From assembly GCF_009689005.1 (NCBI RefSeq), contig NZ_AP021879.1, forward strand, positions 4,278,001-4,342,000: a stretch of 64,000 bases of DNA, in the 5' to 3' direction. The notes beneath the pieces are model-generated. The model worked only from the letters and a program-made list of their open reading frames with translations. It was not told where the DNA came from and searched no databases. Within the stretch, counting starts at the first letter, position 1, and each line of letters starts with the position of its first letter. Source of the stretch: Desulfosarcina ovata subsp. ovata. GTDB lineage: Bacteria; Desulfobacterota; Desulfobacteria; Desulfobacterales; Desulfosarcinaceae. This document shows, in pieces, positions 18,377-26,657 of this stretch. The translations under genes were made by a program, and so were the position numbers.

Positions 18377-19309
18377 CTATTTCTCCTGCATCGCAAAGCG
18401 GATGCGCGGATCGAGGAACGAGTAGAGAATATCGGCAACCAGGTTGCCGGCAATCACCAGAACGGTCGAAAACAATATCGCCCCCTGCAAAAGGGGCATA
18501 TCCCGGGTTTCGATGGCGTTGACGGCAATCCGTCCCACCCCGGGGATACCGAACACGCTCTCGGTGATCACGGCACCCGAGAGCAGGCCGGCCACCTGGA
18601 TGGCCATGATCGTGACCACGGGCAGAAGGGCGTTCTTCAGGGCGTGGGTGACGATTACCGGCGCTTCGCGCAGTCCCTTGGCCCGGGCCGTACGGATATA
18701 GTCGTGGCGCATCACCTCCAGCAGGCTGGAACGCGTCAGCCGGGCGATCACCCCGGCGGAGCTCCAGCCCAGGACGATGGCCGGCAGGATGACGTATTTG
18801 ACCCCGTAAAAACCCGACACGGGCAGCAGATGCAATTTCCAGGCGAAGACATACTGCATCAAAAGCGCCGACCAGAACACCGGCATGGAGACGCCCAGCA
18901 GGGAAAAACCCATGAAAAAATGATCGATGCAACCGTGGCGTTTGACGGCCGAGATCACGCCGGAGGGAATGCCGATGGTCCAGGCCACCAGGGCGGCGCA
19001 CAAGGCCAGGATCAGTGTGTTGGGAAAAGCCTGCAGGATCAGCCCGGTAACCGGCCGGTTGATCTTGTAGGAGATGCCGAAATCACCCTGCAGCGCCCCG
19101 CCCAGAAAGCGGAAATAGCGGGTGATCGCGGGGTCGTCCAGATGCATCTGGGCGCGCACCCGGGCGATCACATCCGGGCTGGCATGCTCTTTCATCATCA
19201 GGGCCACCGGATCGCCGGGGAGCACGTTGAGCATGACGAACAGCAGCAGCGTGATCCCCACGAGTACGGGAATGGAAACGAGGATCCGGTGAAGGATGTA
19301 TTTCAGCAT
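18377..19309 (-). CDS. Peptide/nickel-type ABC permease, OppB/DppB
   Basis: 310 residues, six membrane segments, with the family N-terminus (YILHRILVSIPVLVGITLL, NVLPGDPV) and the EAA loop (YIRTARAKGLREAPVIVTHALKN). Forms the pore with the OppC-type permease. It starts 9 bases after the stop of the binding-protein gene. Confidence 0.92.
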   Translation of the reverse strand: MLKYILHRILVSIPVLVGITLLLFVMLNVLPGDPVALMMKEHASPDVIARVRAQMHLDDPAITRYFRFLGGALQGDFGISYKINRPVTGLILQAFPNTLILALCAALVAWTIGIPSGVISAVKRHGCIDHFFMGFSLLGVSMPVFWSALLMQYVFAWKLHLLPVSGFYGVKYVILPAIVLGWSSAGVIARLTRSSLLEVMRHDYIRTARAKGLREAPVIVTHALKNALLPVVTIMAIQVAGLLSGAVITESVFGIPGVGRIAVNAIETRDMPLLQGAILFSTVLVIAGNLVADILYSFLDPRIRFAMQEK

Positions 19310-19318
19310 GGATGGCGG

Positions 19319-20905
19319 CTACTCGACTTCCATTTCAAAGTAGCACATATCGCTCCAGCCGTTCCAGGGCACCACAAAGTTCTTCACGCGCGGCTGGACC
19401 ACATAGGTGTGGTCCAGGCTGAACAAGGGTGCCCAGGCGGCATCTTCGTATATGATCCGTTCCTCGAGCCGGCGATAGAGCGCGCAACGCTGGGCCGGAT
19501 CGGTCATGGTCCGGGCGTCGTCGAGGCCCTCGAACACCGTCGGGTCAAGGTTGTTGAGCGAGCGCACCAGCGTGCCGCGCTGGCTGAAGAAGGTGTAGAG
19601 GAAGTTGTCCGGATCGTTAAAGTCGGCGGACCAGGACTGGGTGTAGCTCTCGGCGTCACCGACCTTGCGGGTGGCGTAGTAGGCCGCCTCGTCCACCTGC
19701 TTGATGGTGACATTGAAACCGGCTTTTTTTACCATGGACTGGACGATCAGGTTGATGTCCTCCCACTTGGTGCTCCAGCTGCTGACCTGCAAGATGGTCA
19801 TGTCGACACCGTTCGCATACCCGGCCTCGGCGAGCAGGGCTTTGGCCTTCTCCGGATTGTATTCAATGGCCTTGCCGCCGGGGGAATAGCAGACCAGGCC
19901 CCGCGGGATGATGGCATTTTCGATCTTTCCCCGGCCGTAGAACTGCTTCTCCAGGATCTGCTCACGATCGATGGCCATCTGGAAGGCCTTGCGCACACGT
20001 ACGTCGTCAAAGGGTTTGATGCGCTGGTTCATGCTGAAGTAGTAGATCGCCACCCGCGGCCCGCTCTTGATCTGCGTTTTCCATTTCTCGCTTTGGTAAA
20101 AGTAGGGGATCTGCGTGATGGCGTAATCGCAGTCGAAGACGTCCAGTTCGTCGGTTTCGAACAACAGGCGCATGGTTTCCGGATCGGGCACCACGCGAAC
20201 GACGATGCGGTCGAGTTTCGGACGGCCGCGGAAATATTTATCGTTGGCGATCAGCTCCTGGCGGTCGTTGAGCACATAGGTCTTCAGGATGAACGGGCCG
20301 GTACCGCAGGTGGTTTCCGGGGTCAGGCCGAACTGGTCGCCGGCCGCAGTCGTGAACGTGCGATTGAAAATGGACGCCTGGGGGCTGGCCATCACGGCGA
20401 TAAAGGGCGCATAGGCTGCCTTGAGCCGGATCCGGACGGTGTACCGGTCAATGGCCGTAAGTCCCCTGACCGTATCGGCCTTGCCGTCAAGACGGTCGAT
20501 GGCCCCGTCGACAAAATCGAGGATGTCGGTGCTGAGCGCCTTGGTCGCCGGATCGAGCATCCGGTCGAAGGTGTAGACCACATCGTCGGCGGTGAGTTCC
20601 TCTCCGTTGTGGAACAACACGCCCTTGCGCAGATGGAAGGTGTAGGTTTTGCCGTCAGCCGAAATCTCCCATTTCTCGGCCAGCCCGGGAACCAGTTCCG
20701 ACTTCCCGGGACCCACGGTGACGGCCTCCACCAGCCGGTCGAAGACATTCAGCGGCAGCATATAAAATTCGGGGGTTCTCTGGCAATCGGCGGTCTTGGG
20801 GTCTTCGAGGTTGGGAATCCGCAGCACCTTCCGGGCCATGGCCGGTCCAACGATCAGCAGAACCATCAATCCCGCGGCAATGATGCCTTTTATTGCTCTA
20901 CCCAT
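19319..20905 (-). CDS. Peptide/nickel-type ABC transporter substrate-binding protein (SBP family 5)
   Basis: 528 residues with a signal peptide (IIAAGLMVLLIVGPAMA) and the family-5 fold: LVPGLAEKWEISADGKTYTFHLR, GVLFHNGEELTADDVVYTFDR and FDDVRVRKAFQMAIDRE (fragments quoted). It captures oligopeptides, dipeptides or nickel chelates; the substrate is not evident. The start at 20905 has GAAAGGA seven bases upstream. First gene of the operon; a PdxR-type regulator follows on the same strand upstream, 96 bp away. Confidence 0.9.
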   Translation of the reverse strand: MGRAIKGIIAAGLMVLLIVGPAMARKVLRIPNLEDPKTADCQRTPEFYMLPLNVFDRLVEAVTVGPGKSELVPGLAEKWEISADGKTYTFHLRKGVLFHNGEELTADDVVYTFDRMLDPATKALSTDILDFVDGAIDRLDGKADTVRGLTAIDRYTVRIRLKAAYAPFIAVMASPQASIFNRTFTTAAGDQFGLTPETTCGTGPFILKTYVLNDRQELIANDKYFRGRPKLDRIVVRVVPDPETMRLLFETDELDVFDCDYAITQIPYFYQSEKWKTQIKSGPRVAIYYFSMNQRIKPFDDVRVRKAFQMAIDREQILEKQFYGRGKIENAIIPRGLVCYSPGGKAIEYNPEKAKALLAEAGYANGVDMTILQVSSWSTKWEDINLIVQSMVKKAGFNVTIKQVDEAAYYATRKVGDAESYTQSWSADFNDPDNFLYTFFSQRGTLVRSLNNLDPTVFEGLDDARTMTDPAQRCALYRRLEERIIYEDAAWAPLFSLDHTYVVQPRVKNFVVPWNGWSDMCYFEMEVE

Positions 20906-21001
20906 TGGTTTTCCTTTCTTTACGGACATACGCCAAGAGGGCGTCGTCAGTCATGACGGATCGGCCTTTCCTGCACAATACGGTTAATAAAATTCCCGAT
21001 C

Positions 21002-22261
21002 CTAACCATCCAGGCGCTTTAAAATCCGTCCCAGATATTCCAGTGCGCGATCAAAATCCGCATCGTTCAACGCCATGAAGGAGATGCGGAAGCAGTTTTC
21101 CATGGCCGGATTGAAGGAAAACTGCCGCCCCGGCGCCCAGGGCACATGGGGCAGATTCGGACGATTGCGGCATTGCACCCACAGGCTGCCGCCGTGCTGG
21201 CCCGGAGCAAGGGTCAGGCTCCCGGTCGTGTTGAGGAGTTTTACCAGGCGCGCCTTGCGAGCCTGCATGCGTTCGGTGAGACTGTCCAGAAACCGGCGGT
21301 ATCCACCGCCCCGCACGAAAGCATCGAAAAACTTCTGCATCAGGCCGTTGGAACCGATGTCCGAGGTGTATTTGGCGTGGATAAAACGATCGTAGAGGCT
21401 TGCGGGAACCACCATGAACCCCAGCCGCAGGCCGGCAACCGTGGTCTGGGACAGTGATTTGACGTAAATGGTACGTGCCGGGGCGATATCCACAAACCGT
21501 GGTCGGCGGTCATCAACAAACTCGGAGAGATAATCGTCCTCGATAATGAACACCCCGTGGGCTTCGGCCAGCCGGGCCACGGCCTCCCGGCGCGCCGTCG
21601 AATAGGAGATGCCGGTGGGATTGTGCACCGACGGCATGGTGTAAAACAGACGGATTCCGTCGGCCATGCGGGTTTCGAGCTCCTCGATACGCGGTCCGAA
21701 GCGATCAAGAGAAATAAAATGGCGGGCCTTGAACAGGGAGATGGCCCCGGGATAGGTGGGATCCTCGAACAGGATCGTGTCGGGCACCCGCGCCGCGAAT
21801 ACTTTTGCCGCCAGATCGAGGCCCTGCTGAGCACCGGAGACCACCAGCATACGGCGTGTGGGCAGCTGGTAGAAGCGGCCCAGGACTTCGATGAGACCCG
21901 GATCACCGGCGATGGGGGCGGCGGAAAGTGCGTCCCCCTCCTGGCGCTTGAAAATTTCCTGAAAGATTTCTCCGGCCAGCCCATGGGGAAAAAACGATTC
22001 CGAGAGGTAATCGGTGGACAGATCATACACCTCGCCGGCGGATTGTATTTTTTCCGGAAACTTCACGTAGGAGCCGCTGCCAACGATCTTTTCCAGCAAT
22101 CCTTCGGCGGTGAGCCGTTCAAAGGCCTTCTGCACGGTCAGCTTGTTACAGCCAAAACGCCCCGCAAAATGCCGGATGGAGGGAATCCGCTCCCCCGGCG
22201 GGTACTCACCGTTGACGATCCGCTCCCGAATCTGCCGGGCAATCTCTTCATACAAGGCCAT
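21002..22261 (-). CDS. pdxR: MocR/PdxR-type GntR regulator with aminotransferase domain
   Basis: 419 residues: an N-terminal GntR winged helix (about 1-70, IPSIRHFAGRFGCNKLTVQKAF) fused to a fold-type I aminotransferase domain (about 100-415). The PLP-binding Lys is in IYVKSLSQTT. MocR proteins use PLP or its adducts as ligands. Divergence from pdxS-pdxT and a palindromic operator in between make PdxR, the PLP-responsive regulator of PLP synthase, the best call. Dual effects on its own gene and pdxST are expected from the layout. Confidence 0.85.
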   Translation of the reverse strand: MALYEEIARQIRERIVNGEYPPGERIPSIRHFAGRFGCNKLTVQKAFERLTAEGLLEKIVGSGSYVKFPEKIQSAGEVYDLSTDYLSESFFPHGLAGEIFQEIFKRQEGDALSAAPIAGDPGLIEVLGRFYQLPTRRMLVVSGAQQGLDLAAKVFAARVPDTILFEDPTYPGAISLFKARHFISLDRFGPRIEELETRMADGIRLFYTMPSVHNPTGISYSTARREAVARLAEAHGVFIIEDDYLSEFVDDRRPRFVDIAPARTIYVKSLSQTTVAGLRLGFMVVPASLYDRFIHAKYTSDIGSNGLMQKFFDAFVRGGGYRRFLDSLTERMQARKARLVKLLNTTGSLTLAPGQHGGSLWVQCRNRPNLPHVPWAPGRQFSFNPAMENCFRISFMALNDADFDRALEYLGRILKRLDG

Positions 22262-22286
22262 GGTTATTCCCGATGGTAATTTTCCA

Positions 22287-22323
22287 TTGACAGTAATAGT
22301 ACATTTTAATAAATGTACTATTA
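22287..22323 (+). promoter_or_regulatory. Perfect palindromic operator overlapping the pdxS promoter
   Basis: A 13-bp perfect inverted repeat, TAATAGTACATTT (22294-22306), with a four-base centre and its complement (22311-22323). TTGACA at 22287-22292 abuts it and a weak TAAATG -10 at 22310-22315 lies inside it. The site would let a dimeric regulator, most simply the divergent PdxR-type protein, control pdxST and itself. Confidence 0.75.
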
Positions 22324-22354
22324 CATTTATTTCAATCCATCATTGCGGCTTTTA

Positions 22355-22460
22355 TACAGCGCTTAAGATAATGTTTTTGGCAAGGCCAGAGGGAGGAAGT
22401 CGTATGGTAATACTGCGACGACCGATAACGCAGCCCAAAAACATTATCTTGAATGCTATA
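22355..22460 (+). repeat. MITE-like palindromic repeat, copy 1
   Basis: Core 22365-22450 (86 bp) starts with AAGATAATGTTTTTGG and ends with its complement, and the right side continues into GAATGCTATA. The interior reads CAAGGCC ... GACGACCGATAACGCAGCCC. Three further copies occur in the window. It lies between the pdx operator and pdxS, so it is transcribed as part of the pdxS leader. Confidence 0.88.
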
Positions 22461-22488
22461 GCACACGAAGCAGGGAGGGCCAACACCC

Positions 22489-23373
22489 ATGGAAACCATC
22501 GGAAAAACCCGTGAGCCGGTCAACCGCGGCTTTGCGGAAATGTTTAAAAACGGCGTCATCATGGACGTCACTACCCCGGAAGAGGCCAAAATCGCCGAGA
22601 CCGCCGGTGCTTGTGCGGTCATGGCGCTGGAACGGGTACCGGCCGATCTGCGCAAGCAGGGGGGGGTGGCCCGCATGAGCGCACCGGAGATGATCGAGAG
22701 GATCATGCAGGCGGTCTCCATTCCGGTGATGGCCAAGGTGCGTATCGGCCACTTCATGGAGGCGCGCATATTGGAAGTTCTGGGCGTGGACTTCATCGAC
22801 GAAAGCGAAGTGCTCACCCCGGCCGATGAAGAGTTGCATGTGGACAAGCGCCAGTTCCGCGTGCCCTTTGTGTGCGGGGCGCGCAATCTGGGCGAGGCCT
22901 TGCGCCGCATCGACGAGGGGGCGTCCATGATCCGCACCAAGGGCGAAGCCGGAACGGGCAACGTAGTGGAGGCGGTACGGCACATGCGCGCCATCACCCG
23001 GGAGATTGAAGCGCTTCAATCCATGGATCGTACGGAAATGGAGGCACAGGCCAAGACGTATCGGGTCCCCGTTGATCTCGTGGAGGAAACCCGTGAGCGG
23101 GGACGCCTGCCGCTGGTCAATTTTGCCGCCGGCGGCCTGGCCACCCCGGCCGATGCGGCCCTGATGATGCAACTGGGCACCGACGGCGTATTTGTCGGCT
23201 CGGGAATTTTCAAATCCCAGCACCCCGAGCGCACGGCCCGGGCGATTGTCCAGGCGGTCATTCACTACGAACGGCCGGACAAACTGCTTGAAATTTCCAA
23301 GGACCTGGGCGATCCCATGCCGGGTCAGGAGATCGCCGCCCTGGAAACCCGCCTGGCGGAACGGGGGTGGTAG
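22489..23373 (+). CDS. pdxS: Pyridoxal 5'-phosphate synthase lyase subunit PdxS
   Basis: 294 residues, a (beta/alpha)8 barrel that condenses ribose 5-phosphate, glyceraldehyde 3-phosphate and ammonia to PLP. Key residues are visible: Asp26 (NGVIMDV), Lys83 (MAKVRIGH) that holds the sugar and Lys151 ([10 protein letters not shown]) that shuttles the intermediate. ATG follows GGGAGGG. The glutaminase partner gene starts four bases after the stop. The long leader contains a MITE-like repeat. Confidence 0.97.
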   Translation: METIGKTREPVNRGFAEMFKNGVIMDVTTPEEAKIAETAGACAVMALERVPADLRKQGGVARMSAPEMIERIMQAVSIPVMAKVRIGHFMEARILEVLGVDFIDESEVLTPADEELHVDKRQFRVPFVCGARNLGEALRRIDEGASMIRTKGEAGTGNVVEAVRHMRAITREIEALQSMDRTEMEAQAKTYRVPVDLVEETRERGRLPLVNFAAGGLATPADAALMMQLGTDGVFVGSGIFKSQHPERTARAIVQAVIHYERPDKLLEISKDLGDPMPGQEIAALETRLAERGW

Positions 23374-23376
23374 GTC

Positions 23377-23934
23377 ATGGTGGTGGGACTGCTCGGGCTT
23401 CAGGGGGCCTTTCTGGACCACCGCCACCATGTGGCGCGGCTGGGCCACAGCCATCGGGTGGTCAGGGATCTTGAGGATCTTGCGGCTGTCGACCGGCTGA
23501 TCATTCCCGGTGGGGAGAGTACGGTCATGGCCATGTATCTGAAGGCCTACGGCCTGGTTGAACCGCTGAAGGAACGGATCGCCGCCGGCATGCCTGTGTG
23601 GGGCATCTGCGCCGGGGCGATCCTGCTGGCCGAAAGCGTGGACAACGGTCCCGGGATTTTAAAATCGCTCGGCGTCACCGTGCGGCGCAACGCCTACGGC
23701 CGCCAGGATGCCAGCGATGTCCACGCGGTGGATGTATCGGTCCTCGACCGGCCGGCGTTTCCGGCCCTGTTCATCCGCGCACCACGGATCACCGCCTGCG
23801 GACCGGGGGTATCGGTACTGGCCACCCACGACCAGGCCCCGGTATTCGTCCGGCAGGGAACCGTCATGGCCACCACCTTCCACCCGGAGTTGACCGACGA
23901 TGCGGTCTTCCATGACTATTTTCTGGGATTCTGA
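23377..23934 (+). CDS. pdxT: Pyridoxal 5'-phosphate synthase glutaminase subunit PdxT
   Basis: 185-residue class I glutaminase that supplies ammonia to PdxS. The oxyanion motif IPGGESTVM, nucleophile Cys78 (GICAGAILLA), and His169-x-Glu171 (TFHPELTDD) complete the triad. It is directly downstream of pdxS with a gap of only three bases. Confidence 0.96.
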   Translation: MVVGLLGLQGAFLDHRHHVARLGHSHRVVRDLEDLAAVDRLIIPGGESTVMAMYLKAYGLVEPLKERIAAGMPVWGICAGAILLAESVDNGPGILKSLGVTVRRNAYGRQDASDVHAVDVSVLDRPAFPALFIRAPRITACGPGVSVLATHDQAPVFVRQGTVMATTFHPELTDDAVFHDYFLGF

Positions 23935-23959
23935 TCGCAGGGAGTCGGGACGCACCAGT

Positions 23960-24157
23960 TCATGACCGATCCCCTTCAAAAGAGCCAAATGCCATATCTC
24001 TGGACCAGGCCTGGATCTGGCGCGCTTCACGCTCCGGGATACCGAGCTGGCGTAACAGATCGTAGTGGGCCGCCGGGGCCAGGTGCTCGAATTCAGCATG
24101 CCACCTGGCCATGGCGGCCTCGTCCATCCCGGCGGCTTCCAGCATGCTCACCCACAT
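23960..24157 (-). CDS. Small protein, paralogue of its upstream neighbour
   Basis: 65 residues starting at ATG 24157, five bases after AAGGG. The sequence (WVSMLEAAGMDEAAMARWH, LLRQLGIPEREARQIQAWSR) aligns along its length with the neighbouring 61-residue protein, so the pair arose by tandem duplication. All-helical by appearance, no membrane segment, no known domain recognised. Starts seven bases after the upstream stop, so the two genes form an operon. Confidence 0.65.
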   Translation of the reverse strand: MWVSMLEAAGMDEAAMARWHAEFEHLAPAAHYDLLRQLGIPEREARQIQAWSRDMAFGSFEGDRS

Positions 24158-24164
24158 TTGGCCC

Positions 24165-24350
24165 TTACTTGCTGCGTGTCCGGATATCGGCAATCTCATC
24201 AGCCGGAATTCCCAGCCATTGCAGAAAGGCCGCGTGGCCGTCAGGATGACGGGATTCAAATAGTTGATGCCATTTCATCATGGTCTCTTCGGTCAATCCG
24301 ATTTCACGGAACATATCGACCCACTCATTTTTGCTGACGTTGCTTGACAT
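24165..24350 (-). CDS. Small protein of the tandem pair (61 residues)
   Basis: 61 residues with a strong AAGGAG site seven bases upstream of ATG 24350. The core EWVDMFREIGLTEETMMKWH ... FLQWLGIPADEIADIRTRS matches the downstream paralogue. Trp, His and the LGIP turn are shared. Cytoplasmic; function unknown. It reads away from the reductase gene at 24565. Confidence 0.65.
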   Translation of the reverse strand: MSSNVSKNEWVDMFREIGLTEETMMKWHQLFESRHPDGHAAFLQWLGIPADEIADIRTRSK

Positions 24351-24564
24351 GGTCACTCTCCTTGGTTTGACAGATTATCGGTTGCGCCATGGCCATGGCA
24401 ACACCTTCTATAAACTGTGAACCAATTGTCGGGTCAACCCCATAATTCTTGTTTTTGGAGGGATCAGAAATCAACGACCTTGATTCAATCAATAACAAAT
24501 GCCAAAATCCAAATGTCAATTGACATGCAGTTGTACCATGCCCCCCTAACCCCATGGAGGTTTC

Positions 24565-25566
24565 ATGAAACCAACAACATTCAGAGCCCTCGTCATCACC
24601 GAAACCGAAAACAAACAATACCTGCGGCAAATCCAGGATAAAAGTGTGGACGACCTGCCGGCCGGTGACGTGCTGGTCCGGGTTCATTTCTCATCCCTGA
24701 ACTACAAGGATGCCTTATCGGCCAGCGGCAACAAAGGCGTCACCCGCAACTATCCCCACACACCGGGCATCGATGCTGCCGGCATCGTGGCGGAAAGCAG
24801 TGACCCGCGATTTACTCCCGGCGATCCGGTCATCGTCACCAGCTATGATCTGGGCATGAACACGGCCGGCGGATTCGGCCAGTACATCCGCGTGCCGGCC
24901 GGATGGGTGGTGCCCCTGCCCAAGGGACTGACCCTGCGAGAGGCCATGGGCTATGGGACCGCCGGATTCACCGCCGGCCTTTCGGTATTCCAACTCATCC
25001 GCCACGACGTGCTTCCCGAGCACGGGGAAGTTCTCGTTTCCGGTGCGACCGGCGGCGTGGGCAGTATTGCCGTGGCCATCCTGTCGAAGCTGGGTTATGC
25101 TGTTGCCGCCGTCAACGGAAAGGTGGACCGGTCGGACTACCTCAATGCAATCGGGGCCAAACGCATCATCAGCATTGATGAGGCCACGGACAAAAGTGGC
25201 CGGCCGTTGCTGAAAAGCCAGTGGGCCGGCAGCATCGATGCGGTGGGCGGAGATATCCTGGCAACCGCCGTCAAGTCGATGAACGCCAACGGCGTGGTCA
25301 CCACCTGCGGCAATGCCGCCTCACCGGAACTGCCCGTCAATGTATACCCCTTCATCCTCCGGGGAGTGACCCTGGTGGGCATTGACTCTCAGAACTGTCC
25401 CATGCCCCACCGTTTGGAAACTTGGGAAAAGCTGTCTGATGAGTGGAAAATACCCATGCCGGAAACCATGGTCGAGGAGATCCGCCTGGAAGATCTGGAT
25501 CAGCGGATCGATCGGATGTTGAACCGACAGCACAAGGGACGCAGCGTCGTCAATCTGACGAATTAA
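24565..25566 (+). CDS. AcuI/YhdH-family acrylyl-CoA reductase-like oxidoreductase
   Basis: 333 residues of the medium-chain dehydrogenase/reductase superfamily. GroES-like N-terminus (SSLNYKDALSASGNKGV, TPGIDAAGIV) and a Rossmann NADPH site (VSGATGGVGSIAVAILSKLGY) without structural zinc cysteines, as in YhdH/AcuI enzymes that reduce acrylyl-CoA or small enones. ATG is preceded by ATGGAGG. Just past its stop the same frame continues into a hydrolase remnant. Confidence 0.88.
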   Translation: MKPTTFRALVITETENKQYLRQIQDKSVDDLPAGDVLVRVHFSSLNYKDALSASGNKGVTRNYPHTPGIDAAGIVAESSDPRFTPGDPVIVTSYDLGMNTAGGFGQYIRVPAGWVVPLPKGLTLREAMGYGTAGFTAGLSVFQLIRHDVLPEHGEVLVSGATGGVGSIAVAILSKLGYAVAAVNGKVDRSDYLNAIGAKRIISIDEATDKSGRPLLKSQWAGSIDAVGGDILATAVKSMNANGVVTTCGNAASPELPVNVYPFILRGVTLVGIDSQNCPMPHRLETWEKLSDEWKIPMPETMVEEIRLEDLDQRIDRMLNRQHKGRSVVNLTN

Positions 25567-25914
25567 GGCGCCATCAACACAGAAGAAAATCTTGGGCGCG
25601 TGGTCATGCTCAGCCCCCCGAACCAGGGTAGTGAGGTTGCCGATGCCCTGAAGGAGAATCCTTTTTACCAATGGTACAACGGCCCGGCCGGACAGCCGTT
25701 GGGCACCGATCCAGACGGTTTTGTTGCCGGCCTGGGACCGGTCGACTACCCGGTGGGGGTGATTACCGGCAACACGCACGCCCTGTTCGATGCCTGGTTT
25801 TCCGAAAAGATCCCGGGCGATGACGATGGCAAGGTTTCCGTTGGACGGGCCAAGGTAAAAGGCATGAGCGATTTTTTAGTGCTGCCCTTTTCCCATCCCT
25901 ATCTTAAACATTGA
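25567..25914 (+). pseudogene. C-terminal remnant of an alpha/beta hydrolase
   Basis: The frame opens directly after the stop of the reductase gene and encodes VVMLSPPNQGSEVADAL ... GPAGQPLGTD ... GVITGN ... DDGKVSVGRAKVKGMSDF ... FSHPYL. This is the second half of a lipase-like alpha/beta hydrolase, with the Asp (DDGKV) and His (SHP) of the triad, but the nucleophile GxSxG half is missing. It has no ribosome-binding site of its own. Best read as a deletion remnant. Confidence 0.7.
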
Positions 25915-26185
25915 TATGGTTGAACATATTGTCTATAGTAAACGCTTCATCGAAGCGAAGGACGTACTTATCTTTAGAACGGTGCTCTCCTTCTTACTTG
26001 AACCCGTTTTAGGCGATTGGCGGATAAGCATATACCAGGATGCGCAGGATTTTCATTCGTATTCAAGGCGGGCTTTTTTACGCATAGTGGGGCTATGTGT
26101 GGAAACGCCCAATGCAGAAGACGGATGAAAAGACAAGCAGGCGGGTATATTCTTTGACAGAAATCGCCTTAGAAGGTTGATTTGC
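25915..26185. other. Intergenic stretch in a decayed zone
   Basis: No supportable gene. It holds a small hairpin (CGCTTC/GAAGCG near 25950) and, at 26154-26171, one of three copies in the window of TTGACAGAAATCGCCTTA. Confidence 0.5.
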
Positions 26186-26601
26186 ATGTTTCATTTTTCA
26201 GTTGAACTGACGGTTGGAGAACAAGATGTCAATTATCGCAACCATGCGTCCGTTAACAAGTATTTGGTATTTTTTAATAAAGCAAGAATTGCGTACTTGG
26301 CGGCGCTGGGTTATGATTTCGACAGTGAAACCATAAATCCCGGGTTGATTGTCGCCGAATCGCATTGCTACTACAAAAAAGAGCTTGGATTGGGCGCTGT
26401 GATCACGGTGAAATGCAGAATCCGTGAAATCAATCAAAAGTCAATTGTCATGGAGTTTTTTTAATTACCCTGAAAGATCAGATCTGCGCCGAAGGTTCGG
26501 TGACCCTTTTGTACTTTGATTATCAAACCAGCAAAGTAACCGCTTTTCCGGCCCGGTTCATCAAAGATGCCCAAGCCTATGAAGGTTTGGCGGCCCTTTG
26601 A
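26186..26601 (+). pseudogene. 4HBT-fold acyl-CoA thioesterase, frameshifted
   Basis: Residues 1-92 (26186-26464) read as a YbgC-type hotdog thioesterase (VELTVGEQDVNYRNHASVNKY, FFNKARIAYL). At a run of seven T (26456-26462) the frame stops; the -1 frame continues the family (LITLKDQICAEGSVTLLYFD) to a TGA at 26599-26601. Joined, the product is about 138 residues, the usual length. A one-base indel in the T tract is the simplest cause; a sequencing error or slippage would look the same. Confidence 0.75.
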
Positions 26602-26657
26602 TTATTCCGGGCGGTTGCCACTCCGACGGAAAAGACGAACACGAGTGTCGCGACAAC

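Noticed and set aside
18203..20956. Very long open frame antisense to the peptide ABC transporter genes
   Set aside because: High-GC coding DNA often leaves the opposite strand open; the minus-strand genes have full family motifs and operon structure, while the antisense translation is Gly/His/Gln-rich without any domain.
25916..26128. Possible 70-codon gene after the hydrolase remnant
   Set aside because: No ribosome-binding site, no family resemblance, and it lies in a zone of broken genes.
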